DNA from: Rothia sp. P100 | GTDB taxonomy: Bacteria; Actinomycetota; Actinomycetes; Actinomycetales; Micrococcaceae | Assembly: GCF_023712425.1 (NCBI RefSeq) | Contig: NZ_JAMAYG010000003.1 | Location: forward strand, 363,452-427,451 | Direction: 5' to 3' | DNA length: 64,000 nucleotides | Part shown: piece after piece, positions 36,659-45,708 of the stretch | Layout: every line of letters begins with the position of its first letter | Position numbering within the stretch: position 1 is the first letter of the stretch | Program-made: the position numbers and the translations under genes | Notes under the pieces: model-generated | The model's input: only the letters and a program-made list of their open reading frames with translations | What the model was told of the DNA's origin: nothing | Databases searched by the model: none

Positions 36659-36694
36659 CCGGGGGCGAGCTACCTGCAGGTAGCCCGCCCCCGG
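36659..36694 (-). terminator. hairpin downstream of the pseudokinase-like gene
   Basis: Stem CCGGGGGCGAGCTACC / GGTAGCCCGCCCCCGG with a TGCA loop; on the minus strand it is followed by TTTGTCC. It probably ends the murJ-pseudokinase transcript. Confidence 0.75.
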
Positions 36695-36735
36695 TGGGAG
36701 GTTCTTAGTTGCTATAAACAACTAGAAAGAGTTGA

Positions 36736-37947
36736 TTACTTAATGGAAATTTCTGCAAGACGCAGACCGAAAGGATACCCTTGAACAATAGGTTGGGCTA
36801 ACCTGGGTGCTTCGGTGAACTGAACAATGATGTACTTAGTGTCTCCGTCCTGAGCATCCGTATCTAGTTCAACAGTGGTTTCACCGGTAGCAGCAAAGGT
36901 GCCAGAGCCAATCTGCTGAGATCCCTCAATAGAAGCGTTGTCAGAAGCGAAAATATTGAAGGCACCGCCAGTGCCCGATACCTGATTAATAGTTAGCGAA
37001 TTGACCGTGGTCTCATCGAGCAAGGGCGCGGAGAGGTAGAAGGAATCGGTGAGACCACCAAAGTTAGCTGAGCCAAAAGCGAGGGAAACCCAGGTGCTTG
37101 TATCATCGCCATCTGTAAGGTGCCCCAGCGTCGCGTCAGACTCGGCCATAAGGGCAGCCGACGAAGGTACCGTGCGGGTGAAATTACCGTCTAGGCGGGG
37201 AGTTGCAGGTTCCTTTTCTTCGGTAGCGGAAGGTGAGGGGGAGCCCGTTTGCTGAGGAATCTGTGAAGCTGAGGCCGATGTTTGGGCGCTTCCCAGCGCC
37301 TCCTGAGTTTCAGTTGGGTTCACCATATTGCCCAGCGAAGTGAAAACCGCACCGGCCCCAATCACCAAGACCAGTACCGCTGCGATACCCACAGCCCACA
37401 TGCCACCGTTGCGTTCAGCCGGTTCATCACCTTCGTAATAACCGTCTTCTTCCGCATCGTATTCTTCATACTCTGCTTCATGCTCTGCTGCACGGGTAGC
37501 TGAGATAGACGTAGCGGCGGCTGTTGCCCCAGCCCCGGCAGCCGGAGATGTGTCGTCCTTGGCTACTACATATGTATTGGGGGCGCTCATAGTGCCGGTG
37601 TCGCCGAAGATTTCTTCACCAAATTCCTCCGCTTCACCCCCACCTTCGGTGAGAAGTGTACCAAGCAAGGTATCTGCGCGAGCGTGGGAAGTCACCAAGT
37701 AGGTCTGTGCCTCGATATTGCCCAGATCAAGGATCTGCACCGATGAACGAGAAAGGGAGGTGGACTGGCGTGCATTTGCCACCAACTGTGAGCTGTGCTC
37801 TGCAGAGGCCACAATGATGGATACCTTGCGGTTAAGAATCTGATCAACACCGTCAAGGATGGTGTCACCGTCTGCGGTTTCAAGTACGCGGGCGGTGACC
37901 TTATAACGGTCACCCAGCAGCGTATGCAAAGGGATCTGCTGTGCCAA
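36736..37947 (-). CDS. membrane-anchored pseudokinase-like protein next to murJ
   Basis: A 403-residue protein. Residues 8-105 resemble the N-lobe of a Ser/Thr kinase (LGDRYKVTARVLETADGDTI, then an ILNRKVSIIVAS strand, and later ILDLGNIEAQTYLVTSHARA). No catalytic HRD, DFG or clear C-lobe follows. A linker, one membrane helix (about 184-205) and an external Ser/Thr/Pro-rich stalk come next. The C-terminal 150 residues look like a beta-sandwich of the discoidin type. In mycobacteria these parts form the C-terminal extension of MviN/MurJ; here they are a separate gene. TTG start with GGAGG upstream. Confidence 0.78.
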   Translation of the reverse strand: MAQQIPLHTLLGDRYKVTARVLETADGDTILDGVDQILNRKVSIIVASAEHSSQLVANARQSTSLSRSSVQILDLGNIEAQTYLVTSHARADTLLGTLLTEGGGEAEEFGEEIFGDTGTMSAPNTYVVAKDDTSPAAGAGATAAATSISATRAAEHEAEYEEYDAEEDGYYEGDEPAERNGGMWAVGIAAVLVLVIGAGAVFTSLGNMVNPTETQEALGSAQTSASASQIPQQTGSPSPSATEEKEPATPRLDGNFTRTVPSSAALMAESDATLGHLTDGDDTSTWVSLAFGSANFGGLTDSFYLSAPLLDETTVNSLTINQVSGTGGAFNIFASDNASIEGSQQIGSGTFAATGETTVELDTDAQDGDTKYIIVQFTEAPRLAQPIVQGYPFGLRLAEISIK

Positions 37948-38020
37948 AAGGTGCCTCCAGTGAGCGTTCGTGATGTCTGTTTACTGAGTTTACCCGGTGG
38001 GTAGCGGTTATTGATGTGTG

Positions 38021-39676
38021 CTACCGGCCAAGTTTTGCCAGGATTGGGGCAGTAAGCGATTCTAGTTCTCTCACCTTGAAAAGTAGCAGCATAGCGTAGT
38101 AGGCGATAGTCATGACGACTCCTCCCACTGCTACCGTGATGAAGGCAGAACCGCGTGAGCTCCAGGCAAACCCATCAAAACTGTAACCACCCATCAGGTA
38201 GAGAGCTGTGGCGCCCACCAGGCCAGCAGCAGCTGAGGCGAAGGCAACGCGGGCATGAGTTGAGACGATATCAGCGATACCATAGTCGCCCAGACGCTTT
38301 ACTAGGACGCGGTGGCTTAGGTAGACCGCCAGGATATTTTGCAGTGCGTAAGTCAGCGCCAACCCATAGATCGTGTGCTGTGGGGCTAGGCAGGAGGCCG
38401 CGAAGCCAAGAGCAACGATGACGATTGCTGAGATGAGCTGAATGTAGAAGGGGGTTTTGGCGTCCTCCTGCGAGTAAAAAACACGCCCCATCATAAACGC
38501 GATGGTGAGGAAAGGGCCGCCTAAAGCGATAACGGCGATGGTCTGACCGATGACGGCACCCGCTTGCTGCCCGCCGCCGCCAAAGATCATGCCAATAGGC
38601 CCCGCAAAAACAACGAGCGCTACGGCGCAAAAGACTGTGGCAATGGAGGCGGTGCGCAGACCGGCAGATAGCGCCGCGCCTACTGCTTGATGATCCTTTT
38701 CTTGAGATGAGGCAGACATGCGGTTGAAGAGAATCGTGGCGATTGACAGACCAATCACGCCGTGGGGAAGTGAATAGAGCATGGAGGAATAGTTGAGTGC
38801 CTGCACACCGGGAAGCTGGATACCCAAATCCATCAGTCTTTCGCGTGCACCGACGATGTTTGCAGCTACCTTGGTGAGATACATGAACGCAAGGTTAGAG
38901 ACCACGCCGGTGGCCAGCGTCCATACCGCCAGGTTAGCTGCTGATCCCAGGCCGATACCGCGCCAGCCAAACTTGGGGCGCAGGTTCAAACCCAGCTTGC
39001 GCAGGGGGATAAAGAGAATCAGGGCTTGTAAAGCCACGCCAAGTGTGGCGCTACCTGCCAACACGATGGTCTGGGCGCTGGTCCATGAGGTGAGGTTATG
39101 GAAGGGTGGGGTGGTGGTGACGTCCTGAGCACCAAATGAAGTAATGAAGATGATGAGCGCAGCGATAGCCACAATATTATTGACCACCGGTGCCCACATA
39201 AACCAGCCGAAGGCCCCGCGAGCATTGAGGACCTGACCGATGATGGTGTAGAGACCGTAGAAGAAAATCTGGGGGAAACACCAGACGGCGAAGACGAAAC
39301 CGAAACGCTGTTGTTCCGGGCTCCATTCACTACCCATGATTGAAATGATGGGCATAGCGCAGATAACCACCACGGCCGTCACCGCGGCAATACCGCACAC
39401 TGCCAGAGTTACCAGGCGCGAAATGAAATCAGAACCGCCGTCATCGTGCTTGGCTGCCTTAATAATCTGTGGCACCAACACAGCATTAAAAATGCCGCCT
39501 GCTACCAGCACATAAATAAGGTTGGGCAGGGTGTTAGCGGTTTCAAAAATGTCGCCCACGGTGGTAGTTGCACCGAGAGCGACGGTAATCAGGAAGGTCT
39601 TGACGAACCCCAGTACCCTCGATACGAGGGTGCCGGCTGCCATGATAGCGCTAGAAAAAGCACCGGATCGTGCCAC
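38021..39676 (-). CDS. murJ: lipid II flippase MurJ
   Basis: A 551-residue MOP-superfamily transporter with about fourteen hydrophobic segments. It flips lipid II across the plasma membrane for peptidoglycan synthesis. N-terminal AAGTLVSRVLGFVKTFLI and TLPNLIYVLVAGGIFNAVLV are characteristic, as is VFYSQEDAKTPF. It lacks the pseudokinase tail found in mycobacteria, which is a separate downstream gene here. GTG start with AAGGA six bases upstream. The NUDIX gene lies immediately upstream on the same strand. Confidence 0.95.
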   Translation of the reverse strand: MARSGAFSSAIMAAGTLVSRVLGFVKTFLITVALGATTTVGDIFETANTLPNLIYVLVAGGIFNAVLVPQIIKAAKHDDGGSDFISRLVTLAVCGIAAVTAVVVICAMPIISIMGSEWSPEQQRFGFVFAVWCFPQIFFYGLYTIIGQVLNARGAFGWFMWAPVVNNIVAIAALIIFITSFGAQDVTTTPPFHNLTSWTSAQTIVLAGSATLGVALQALILFIPLRKLGLNLRPKFGWRGIGLGSAANLAVWTLATGVVSNLAFMYLTKVAANIVGARERLMDLGIQLPGVQALNYSSMLYSLPHGVIGLSIATILFNRMSASSQEKDHQAVGAALSAGLRTASIATVFCAVALVVFAGPIGMIFGGGGQQAGAVIGQTIAVIALGGPFLTIAFMMGRVFYSQEDAKTPFYIQLISAIVIVALGFAASCLAPQHTIYGLALTYALQNILAVYLSHRVLVKRLGDYGIADIVSTHARVAFASAAAGLVGATALYLMGGYSFDGFAWSSRGSAFITVAVGGVVMTIAYYAMLLLFKVRELESLTAPILAKLGR

Positions 39677-39703
39677 ACGAAATCCTTATCTACTCAATGC
39701 AGC

Positions 39704-40207
39704 TTAAGACAGCTGGTGGATGATGTACTCGCGGGCGATGTCAGCGATACGCCGTTCGTTGGGGAAGGAAAGTTTGCGCCCCACATCATCAATGTTGACC
39801 CAAGCGACGTCCACGGCTTCATGGTCAGGATCATTCTCGGTGGTGAGCTCACCGCCGGTGGCGGAGAACAAGAAATGGTGAACGGTTTTATGGACGCGGT
39901 GACCAGAAACATTGAACCAATAGTCAATGCTCCCTAGAGAGGTGATGACCTCCCCGGAGATACCAGTTTCCTCTTCAATCTCACGTGCTGCCGCTTGAAC
40001 TCGGCTCTCTTCCCCCTCGGGATGGCCCTTGGGGAGGCACCATTCTAGGCGCCCACCGCGGTTGATGCGAGCAATGATTGCCACAGGTAAACCGGGCTCA
40101 TCGAAGTTGACGATGACACCGCCCGCGGAGACCTCCTCAACCGTGGGCATAGCAGCAACGGGCGTGAACGCTCGTCTCTTAGGTGCCCGGGGAATAGGAA
40201 AAGTCAT
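39704..40207 (-). CDS. NUDIX hydrolase
   Basis: A 167-residue hydrolase. The NUDIX box is GHPEGEESRVQAAAREIEEE, followed by TGI; it matches G-5x-E-7x-REUxEExGU in spacing. The catalytic Glu residues are present, and WCLPKGH precedes the box. It is divergent from pcnA with about 60 bp between them, the same order as the mutT4-pcnA neighbourhood in mycobacteria. Substrate not defined. Confidence 0.92.
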   Translation of the reverse strand: MTFPIPRAPKRRAFTPVAAMPTVEEVSAGGVIVNFDEPGLPVAIIARINRGGRLEWCLPKGHPEGEESRVQAAAREIEEETGISGEVITSLGSIDYWFNVSGHRVHKTVHHFLFSATGGELTTENDPDHEAVDVAWVNIDDVGRKLSFPNERRIADIAREYIIHQLS

Positions 40208-40269
40208 GTCTCTACCTTAACCGATATAAGAGGGGGATGTTCTAAAGAGGGAGGTGTGAGTGGTAACTT

Positions 40270-41715
40270 GTGCGGTTTGCTGGCACGATTGATAGGGTTA
40301 TGGCGCATGTTTTTGATACTTCCTTAATTCACCCCGTTGCTCTAGAAGCTGGAGAGCTCTTTGCTGCTGCCGGGTTTGAGTTATCCCTGGTCGGAGGCCC
40401 GGTGCGAGATCTCTTCCTGGGGGAGACTGCCGTGGATCTTGATTTCACTACCAACGCCAGCCCTGACCAGACGCTGGCTATTGTGAGAGGATGGGCTGAC
40501 GCTACCTGGGAAATCGGTAAAGAATACGGCACTATTGGCATCCGTAAAGGTAACGAGATGGTAGAAATTACTACCTACCGTGCTGAGAAGTATGACGCTA
40601 ATTCCCGCAAACCCCAGGTTGCTTTCGGCACTGATCTGGTGGACGATCTCTTCCGACGAGACTTCACCATCAATTCCATGGCTCTGCGCCTACCGTCCTT
40701 AGAATTAGTGGATCCTTTTGGTGGTGAGGCTGACCTGCGCACCGGCATTATCCGCACGCCGGGCACACCCCAAGCGTCCTTCTCTGATGATCCCCTGCGC
40801 ATGATGCGTGCCGCCCGCTTTGCCGCGCGCCTGGATATTGATCTGGCTCCCGAAGTTTTTGAAGCCATGGTCGATATGGCAGAGCGTATTGAAATTATTT
40901 CTGCCGAGCGCGTGCGGGACGAACTGGTAAAACTCATCTGCGCCCAGGCACCCCGCCGAGGCGTGGATCTTCTGGTTGAATCGGGTCTGGCCGCCTACGT
41001 CCTGCCCGAAATTCCGGCGCTAAAACTTGAAGCTGACGAATACTACCGCCATAAGGATGTCTACCAGCACTCCCTCACCGTAATGGAACAGGCAGCTGCC
41101 CAAGAGACCGGAGCGGATGGTGCCGTGCCAGCCCCCGACTTCGTGCTGCGCTTCGCCGCCCTGATGCACGATATTGGCAAGCCTGCCACGCGTAAGTTTG
41201 AGGACAACGGCTCGGTCAGCTTTCTGCACCACGACGTGGTGGGCGCCAAGCTCACCAAGAAACGTATGCGAGCGCTGCGCTTTGATAATGACACCATCAA
41301 GGCAGTTGCCCGCTTGGTTGAGCTGCACATGCGTTTCTACGGCTACGGAGAAGCGGGGTGGAGCGACTCGGCTGTACGCCGCTACGTGCGGGACGCCGGT
41401 GATCTACTAGAGCGCCTGCACCGCCTGATCCGCGCAGATGTCACCACCCGCAATAAGCGCAAGGCGAATCGCATTGCCGCAGCTTACGGTGATTTGGAAC
41501 GCCGTATCACTGAGCTAGCCGAACAAGAAGAGCTGGATGCCATGCGCCCTGACCTGGACGGCCAACAGATTATGGAAATTTTGACCCTGAAACCCGGCCC
41601 CATGGTAGGGCAGGCCTATAATTTTCTGCTGAACCTGCGCCTGGATGAAGGATCTCTGGGTGAGGAAGAAGCCACCCGACGACTCAAGAAATGGGCAGCT
41701 GAGCAGGGTCTCTAA
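40270..41715 (+). CDS. pcnA: CCA tRNA nucleotidyltransferase
   Basis: A 481-residue enzyme that adds or repairs the 3' CCA of tRNA. The nucleotidyltransferase head has LVGGPVRDLFLG, then DLDFTTNA (catalytic Asp pair). RRDFTINSMAL and DPLRMMRAARFAARL are further motifs. A HD domain follows with FAALMHDIGKPATR. The start is uncertain: GTG 40270 or ATG 40300, both with poor ribosome sites. None of the tRNAs in this window encodes CCA, so the enzyme is needed. Confidence 0.95.
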   Translation: MRFAGTIDRVMAHVFDTSLIHPVALEAGELFAAAGFELSLVGGPVRDLFLGETAVDLDFTTNASPDQTLAIVRGWADATWEIGKEYGTIGIRKGNEMVEITTYRAEKYDANSRKPQVAFGTDLVDDLFRRDFTINSMALRLPSLELVDPFGGEADLRTGIIRTPGTPQASFSDDPLRMMRAARFAARLDIDLAPEVFEAMVDMAERIEIISAERVRDELVKLICAQAPRRGVDLLVESGLAAYVLPEIPALKLEADEYYRHKDVYQHSLTVMEQAAAQETGADGAVPAPDFVLRFAALMHDIGKPATRKFEDNGSVSFLHHDVVGAKLTKKRMRALRFDNDTIKAVARLVELHMRFYGYGEAGWSDSAVRRYVRDAGDLLERLHRLIRADVTTRNKRKANRIAAAYGDLERRITELAEQEELDAMRPDLDGQQIMEILTLKPGPMVGQAYNFLLNLRLDEGSLGEEEATRRLKKWAAEQGL

Positions 41716-41822
41716 GCCATTTTTGACAGTGTTGGCTTTGTAAGGTGTTCCTCCGCTCAAGGAGGGGCCACCTTGCGTAGGGTAGAGACAAGAGTAAACA
41801 CAGACGAAGAGCGGGAGCCCCC

Positions 41823-42803
41823 ATGTTAGAGGTTCGTAATCTCATCAAGAAGTACGGTGATAAGACTGCCGTCAATGACATCACCTTCACGGTGCCCGAT
41901 GGTAGGGTTACGGGTTTTCTAGGGCCTAACGGCGCAGGTAAATCCACCACCATGCGCATGCTGGTGGGGCTCGAAAAGCCGACGAACGGCACGGCTCTGG
42001 TTGACGGGCAGAAGTACCGGTCTCTGGTTAGTCCGCTGACCAGCGTCGGCGCGCTACTGGATGCTAAGGCCATGCACCCAGGCCGTAGTGGGCGTGCTCA
42101 CCTGCGCTCGCTGGCTCTAACCCACGGTATCCCCACCCGCCGGGTGGATGAGGTCATTGAGCTCACCGGTCTGACCACCGCTGCCCGTAAGAAAGTGCGG
42201 GGCTTTTCTCTGGGCATGGGCCAGCGCATGGGTATTGCCGCATCTCTACTAGGAGACCCCCAGAACATTATTCTGGACGAGCCGGTGAACGGTCTTGACC
42301 CCGAGGGAGTCATCTGGGTGCGTAACCTCGCCCGGCACCTGGCATCCCAGGGCAAATGCGTGCTGATTTCTTCACACCTCATGAGCGAGATGTCCCAGAC
42401 AGCCGATGAACTGATAGTCATTGGGCGCGGCAAAATTCTTGCGAACAGCTCCATGTCTGACTTTCTGGCGCTGGCAGATAATTCCCGATCCCTGGTCCGC
42501 ACCGACCAGCGAGAAGTCTTTGCTGAAACCCTGACCGCCCGTAGCATCACCTTTGAACCGGTAGACACTGACGGGCTGCTGGTTCAGGCACCCTCCCGCG
42601 ATATTGCCCGCCTGGGTGTGGACGCCGGGGTTCTACTGCACGAGCTAACCCCGCAGATTGCCACCCTAGAAGACGTCTATATGAATATGACCCGCAATGA
42701 GGTGGAATACCAGTCCGGCACCTTCACAACCCCCGCAGATTCCGGCGCTGCGGAAGCGGATGCTCCATCCCCCTGGGCAGGCAAAGAGGCAAAGGAACAA
42801 TAA
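41823..42803 (+). CDS. ABC transporter ATP-binding protein (first copy)
   Basis: A 326-residue ATPase. Walker A is GPNGAGKSTTMRML (about residues 38-51), the signature is GFSLGMGQRMGIA, Walker B is NIILDEPVNGLDPEG, and SSHLMSEMSQTADELIVI contains the switch His. The C-terminal 90 residues match BcrA/DrrA-type ATPases, which serve drug or lantibiotic exporters. The permease gene begins two bases after the stop. A close copy (43823-44794) follows. Confidence 0.93.
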   Translation: MLEVRNLIKKYGDKTAVNDITFTVPDGRVTGFLGPNGAGKSTTMRMLVGLEKPTNGTALVDGQKYRSLVSPLTSVGALLDAKAMHPGRSGRAHLRSLALTHGIPTRRVDEVIELTGLTTAARKKVRGFSLGMGQRMGIAASLLGDPQNIILDEPVNGLDPEGVIWVRNLARHLASQGKCVLISSHLMSEMSQTADELIVIGRGKILANSSMSDFLALADNSRSLVRTDQREVFAETLTARSITFEPVDTDGLLVQAPSRDIARLGVDAGVLLHELTPQIATLEDVYMNMTRNEVEYQSGTFTTPADSGAAEADAPSPWAGKEAKEQ

Positions 42804-42805
42804 CC

Positions 42806-43702
42806 ATGACCAGCACCACCCTGCCCACCGCACCAACACGATCTTATAAACTCAGCTTCTTTGGCACGTTGCGGTCTGAGTTTCTAAAATTCCGCACCCT
42901 GGCAACCAACTGGGTTATGCTCCTGCTGACCATTGCCATCATGATTGGCATGTCTGCCGCCTACGCTACCGCGCTCAACCGTTTCTATCAGCGTGCTCTT
43001 GAGACCCAAGCAGCGCTAGAAGCCGGTGGCCCCTCACCCCAGGTGCGCCCCGAATATTCCTTCACCGTGGACCAGGTGTTAGATATGGCACGAAGCATTG
43101 GTGGGGTGGGCATGATGTTCGGCTCCATGCTCATTGCCTCCATTGCCGTGGTCTTTATCGGTGCTGAGTACGCCACCCGGCAGATTCACAGCACCATGAC
43201 AGCGGTGCCGCGCCGCTCGTCCATCTATATTTCTAAGCTCCTGGTGCTCTCAGTCTGGAGTTTTCTGGTCGGTGTCATCTCAGCGGTCGCCGGCTATTTT
43301 GTGGCTCAGCCGATACTAGACCCCGGTATTTCAGAACAGCTGTCGGTAGGCACACCCACCGTCCTTAACTGGCTGGGAGTAGGGCTCTACTGCCTACTTA
43401 TGAGCTGGATGGGCCTAGGGTTCGGCGCCATCCTGCGCAATAACGCCGGCGGGATTGTGATGGTAGTGGTGCTCATGTTCATCTCAACCATCGTCTTTGG
43501 TTTGCTCGCTGAAACAGCAAACTGGGTGGCTGACTTCCAGCCTTACCTGCCCATTAACCTGGGTGAAACCATGACCACCGTAGGCCTACCCGAGGACACC
43601 GACATCAACAACCTGGAGGCAGGAATCTGGCTGGGTGTTTGGGCTCTAGTGCCCGCGCTCCTGGGCTGGTTCCGGTTTACCTTTACCGACGCCAAGGGGT
43701 AA
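42806..43702 (+). CDS. ABC transporter permease (first copy)
   Basis: A 298-residue membrane protein with six predicted helices, the ABC2 exporter type. FRTLATNWVMLLL opens the first helix. The loop between helices 1 and 2 is long. SIAVVFIGAEYATRQI and LLMSWMGLGFGAILRNNAGG are conserved with the second copy at 44797. Coupled to the ATPase gene upstream. Substrate unknown. Confidence 0.9.
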   Translation: MTSTTLPTAPTRSYKLSFFGTLRSEFLKFRTLATNWVMLLLTIAIMIGMSAAYATALNRFYQRALETQAALEAGGPSPQVRPEYSFTVDQVLDMARSIGGVGMMFGSMLIASIAVVFIGAEYATRQIHSTMTAVPRRSSIYISKLLVLSVWSFLVGVISAVAGYFVAQPILDPGISEQLSVGTPTVLNWLGVGLYCLLMSWMGLGFGAILRNNAGGIVMVVVLMFISTIVFGLLAETANWVADFQPYLPINLGETMTTVGLPEDTDINNLEAGIWLGVWALVPALLGWFRFTFTDAKG

Positions 43703-43822
43703 ATATCATCCTCAGGGACGAGAAGAAATACGGCAAACTCAATCCCTGGGCCGATGTGGCAGTAGACAGTTGCTCCTAGTGTTAGTGGTGAAGGAAGAAC
43801 CCGGACCACTAGGAGAGAACGC

Positions 43823-44794
43823 ATGTTAGAAGTTCGTAACCTCACCAAACAATACGGGAACCAAGCCGCTGTAGACGGCATTAGTTTCACCGTACCCGAC
43901 GGCAGGGTTACAGGTTTTCTTGGCCCCAACGGTGCCGGCAAATCAACCACCATGCGCCTACTGCTGGGTCTTGAGAAGCCCACCAGTGGCACCGCGCTGA
44001 TCGACGGTAAAAACTACCGCTCCCTGCCCAGCCCACTGACCAGCGTTGGTGCGTTGCTGGATGCTAAGGCTATGCACCCGGGCCGTAGCGGACGCGCCCA
44101 CCTGCGCTCGCTGGCAGTCACCCACGGGCTACCAGCGTCCCGCGCAGATGAGGTCATTGAAATGACCGGTCTGACCAATGTTGCCAGTAAAAAGGTGCGC
44201 GGCTTTTCTCTAGGTATGGGCCAGCGCCTGGGAATTGCTGCAGCTCTGCTGGGTAACCCCCAGAACGTTATTTTGGATGAGCCGGTGAACGGTCTTGACC
44301 CTGAGGGCGTTATTTGGGTGCGCAACCTTGCCCGGCACCTGGCGTCCCAGGGCACAAGCGTGCTGATTTCCTCGCACTTGATGAGCGAGATGTCCCAGAC
44401 TGCCGATGATCTGGTGGTGATTGGGCGCGGCCGCATTCTGGCGAACAGCTCTATGCAGGATTTCTTAGCGCTGGCTAACAACGACCGTGTACTGGTCCGC
44501 ACCGATGAGCGAGATGACTTTGCTCGCCGCCTTAAAGAACGCTCCGTGGCTTTTGATGCGGTAGAAACCGATGGGCTGCTAGTCCAGGCTCCCACCCGCG
44601 ATATTGCCCGCCTGGGTGTGGACGCTGGGGTGCTGCTACACGAGATTATCCCGCAGGTTGCCACCCTGGAAGAGGTCTACATGAACATGACCCGTGATGA
44701 GGTCGAATACCAGTCGGGAGAGTTTGCTGGACAACCGACACCTGAAATCGCCACTGGCACCCCCTGGGGCACAACCGCTGATAAGGAGAACTAA
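43823..44794 (+). CDS. ABC transporter ATP-binding protein (second copy)
   Basis: A 323-residue paralogue of the ATPase at 41823. The first 225 residues are nearly the same (same Walker A, signature and Walker B). Differences cluster in the C-terminal 90 residues. The intergenic segment before it (43703-43822) separates two ATPase-permease units. The duplication is visible in protein and DNA. Confidence 0.93.
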   Translation: MLEVRNLTKQYGNQAAVDGISFTVPDGRVTGFLGPNGAGKSTTMRLLLGLEKPTSGTALIDGKNYRSLPSPLTSVGALLDAKAMHPGRSGRAHLRSLAVTHGLPASRADEVIEMTGLTNVASKKVRGFSLGMGQRLGIAAALLGNPQNVILDEPVNGLDPEGVIWVRNLARHLASQGTSVLISSHLMSEMSQTADDLVVIGRGRILANSSMQDFLALANNDRVLVRTDERDDFARRLKERSVAFDAVETDGLLVQAPTRDIARLGVDAGVLLHEIIPQVATLEEVYMNMTRDEVEYQSGEFAGQPTPEIATGTPWGTTADKEN

Positions 44795-44796
44795 CC

Positions 44797-45693
44797 ATGA
44801 CTACTGCAACCCTATCGGCAGGAACCCCCCAGGTGTCCGCCCACTTCCCTTCCCACAAGCTCACTTTCTTGGGTGCTGTGCGCGGTGAAGCAATCAAATT
44901 CCGCACTCTTGCTACTAACTGGATCATGCTAGCGGTTACTCTGCTCATTATGGTGGGTATGGGAGCTATGTTTGCTGTTGTTATCAACCAGATGTACGAA
45001 AGCGCTCTGGCGGCCCAGGAAGCCGTAGCAACAGGTGCAGCCCCTGTCGCCGGCCCGACCGTTGATAACGTCTATAACTACGCTCGTGGGATTGGCGATT
45101 CGGGCATGATGTTCGGATCCATGTTGGTGGCCTCTATCGCCGTTGTTTTTATCGGTTCGGAATACGCGAGCCGGCAGATTAACACCACCCTGACGACTGT
45201 TCCCCGCCGTACTGCCACCTACCTGGCGAAGCTTCTGGTGGTTTCCTTCTGGACCTTCTTCATCGGCTTTATTTCAGCCGCCCTGAGTTATGGAGTAGCT
45301 CAATTGCTCCTCGATAGCCGTATCACCGAGGCCGTGACCGTCAACGGTGATGTCGTGAGTAACTGGGTAGCAGTGGGTCTTTACTGCATGCTCATGAGCT
45401 GGATGGGTCTGGGATTCGGCACGCTACTGCGTAACAATGCTGGCGGTATCGTTCTGGTTGTCGTCGTCATGTTCATTCTGAGTATCGCCATGAATATGGT
45501 TGCTGGAGCATCTGAAATGATTCAGGACTTCGTTCCCTACCTGCCCATGGCACTGGGGCAGACCTTCACTACTGTAGGGGTTGCTGATGATGCGGCTATC
45601 ACCAATCTTGAAGCCGGACTCTGGCTCTCGGTGTGGTGCCTGATACCTGCTCTATTGGGGTGGGCGCGGTTGGCGCTGACCGACTCTAAATAA
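44797..45693 (+). CDS. ABC transporter permease (second copy)
   Basis: A 298-residue, six-helix permease, paralogue of the one at 42806 and of the same length. Shared landmarks: FRTLATNWIMLAVT, VASIAVVFIGSEYASRQI and MSWMGLGFGTLLRNNAGG. The first two-thirds are more conserved than the ends. It starts two bases after the ATPase stop. A two-component system follows directly. Confidence 0.9.
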   Translation: MTTATLSAGTPQVSAHFPSHKLTFLGAVRGEAIKFRTLATNWIMLAVTLLIMVGMGAMFAVVINQMYESALAAQEAVATGAAPVAGPTVDNVYNYARGIGDSGMMFGSMLVASIAVVFIGSEYASRQINTTLTTVPRRTATYLAKLLVVSFWTFFIGFISAALSYGVAQLLLDSRITEAVTVNGDVVSNWVAVGLYCMLMSWMGLGFGTLLRNNAGGIVLVVVVMFILSIAMNMVAGASEMIQDFVPYLPMALGQTFTTVGVADDAAITNLEAGLWLSVWCLIPALLGWARLALTDSK

Positions 45694-45708
45694 AGGTAGC
45701 TTTCAGCA

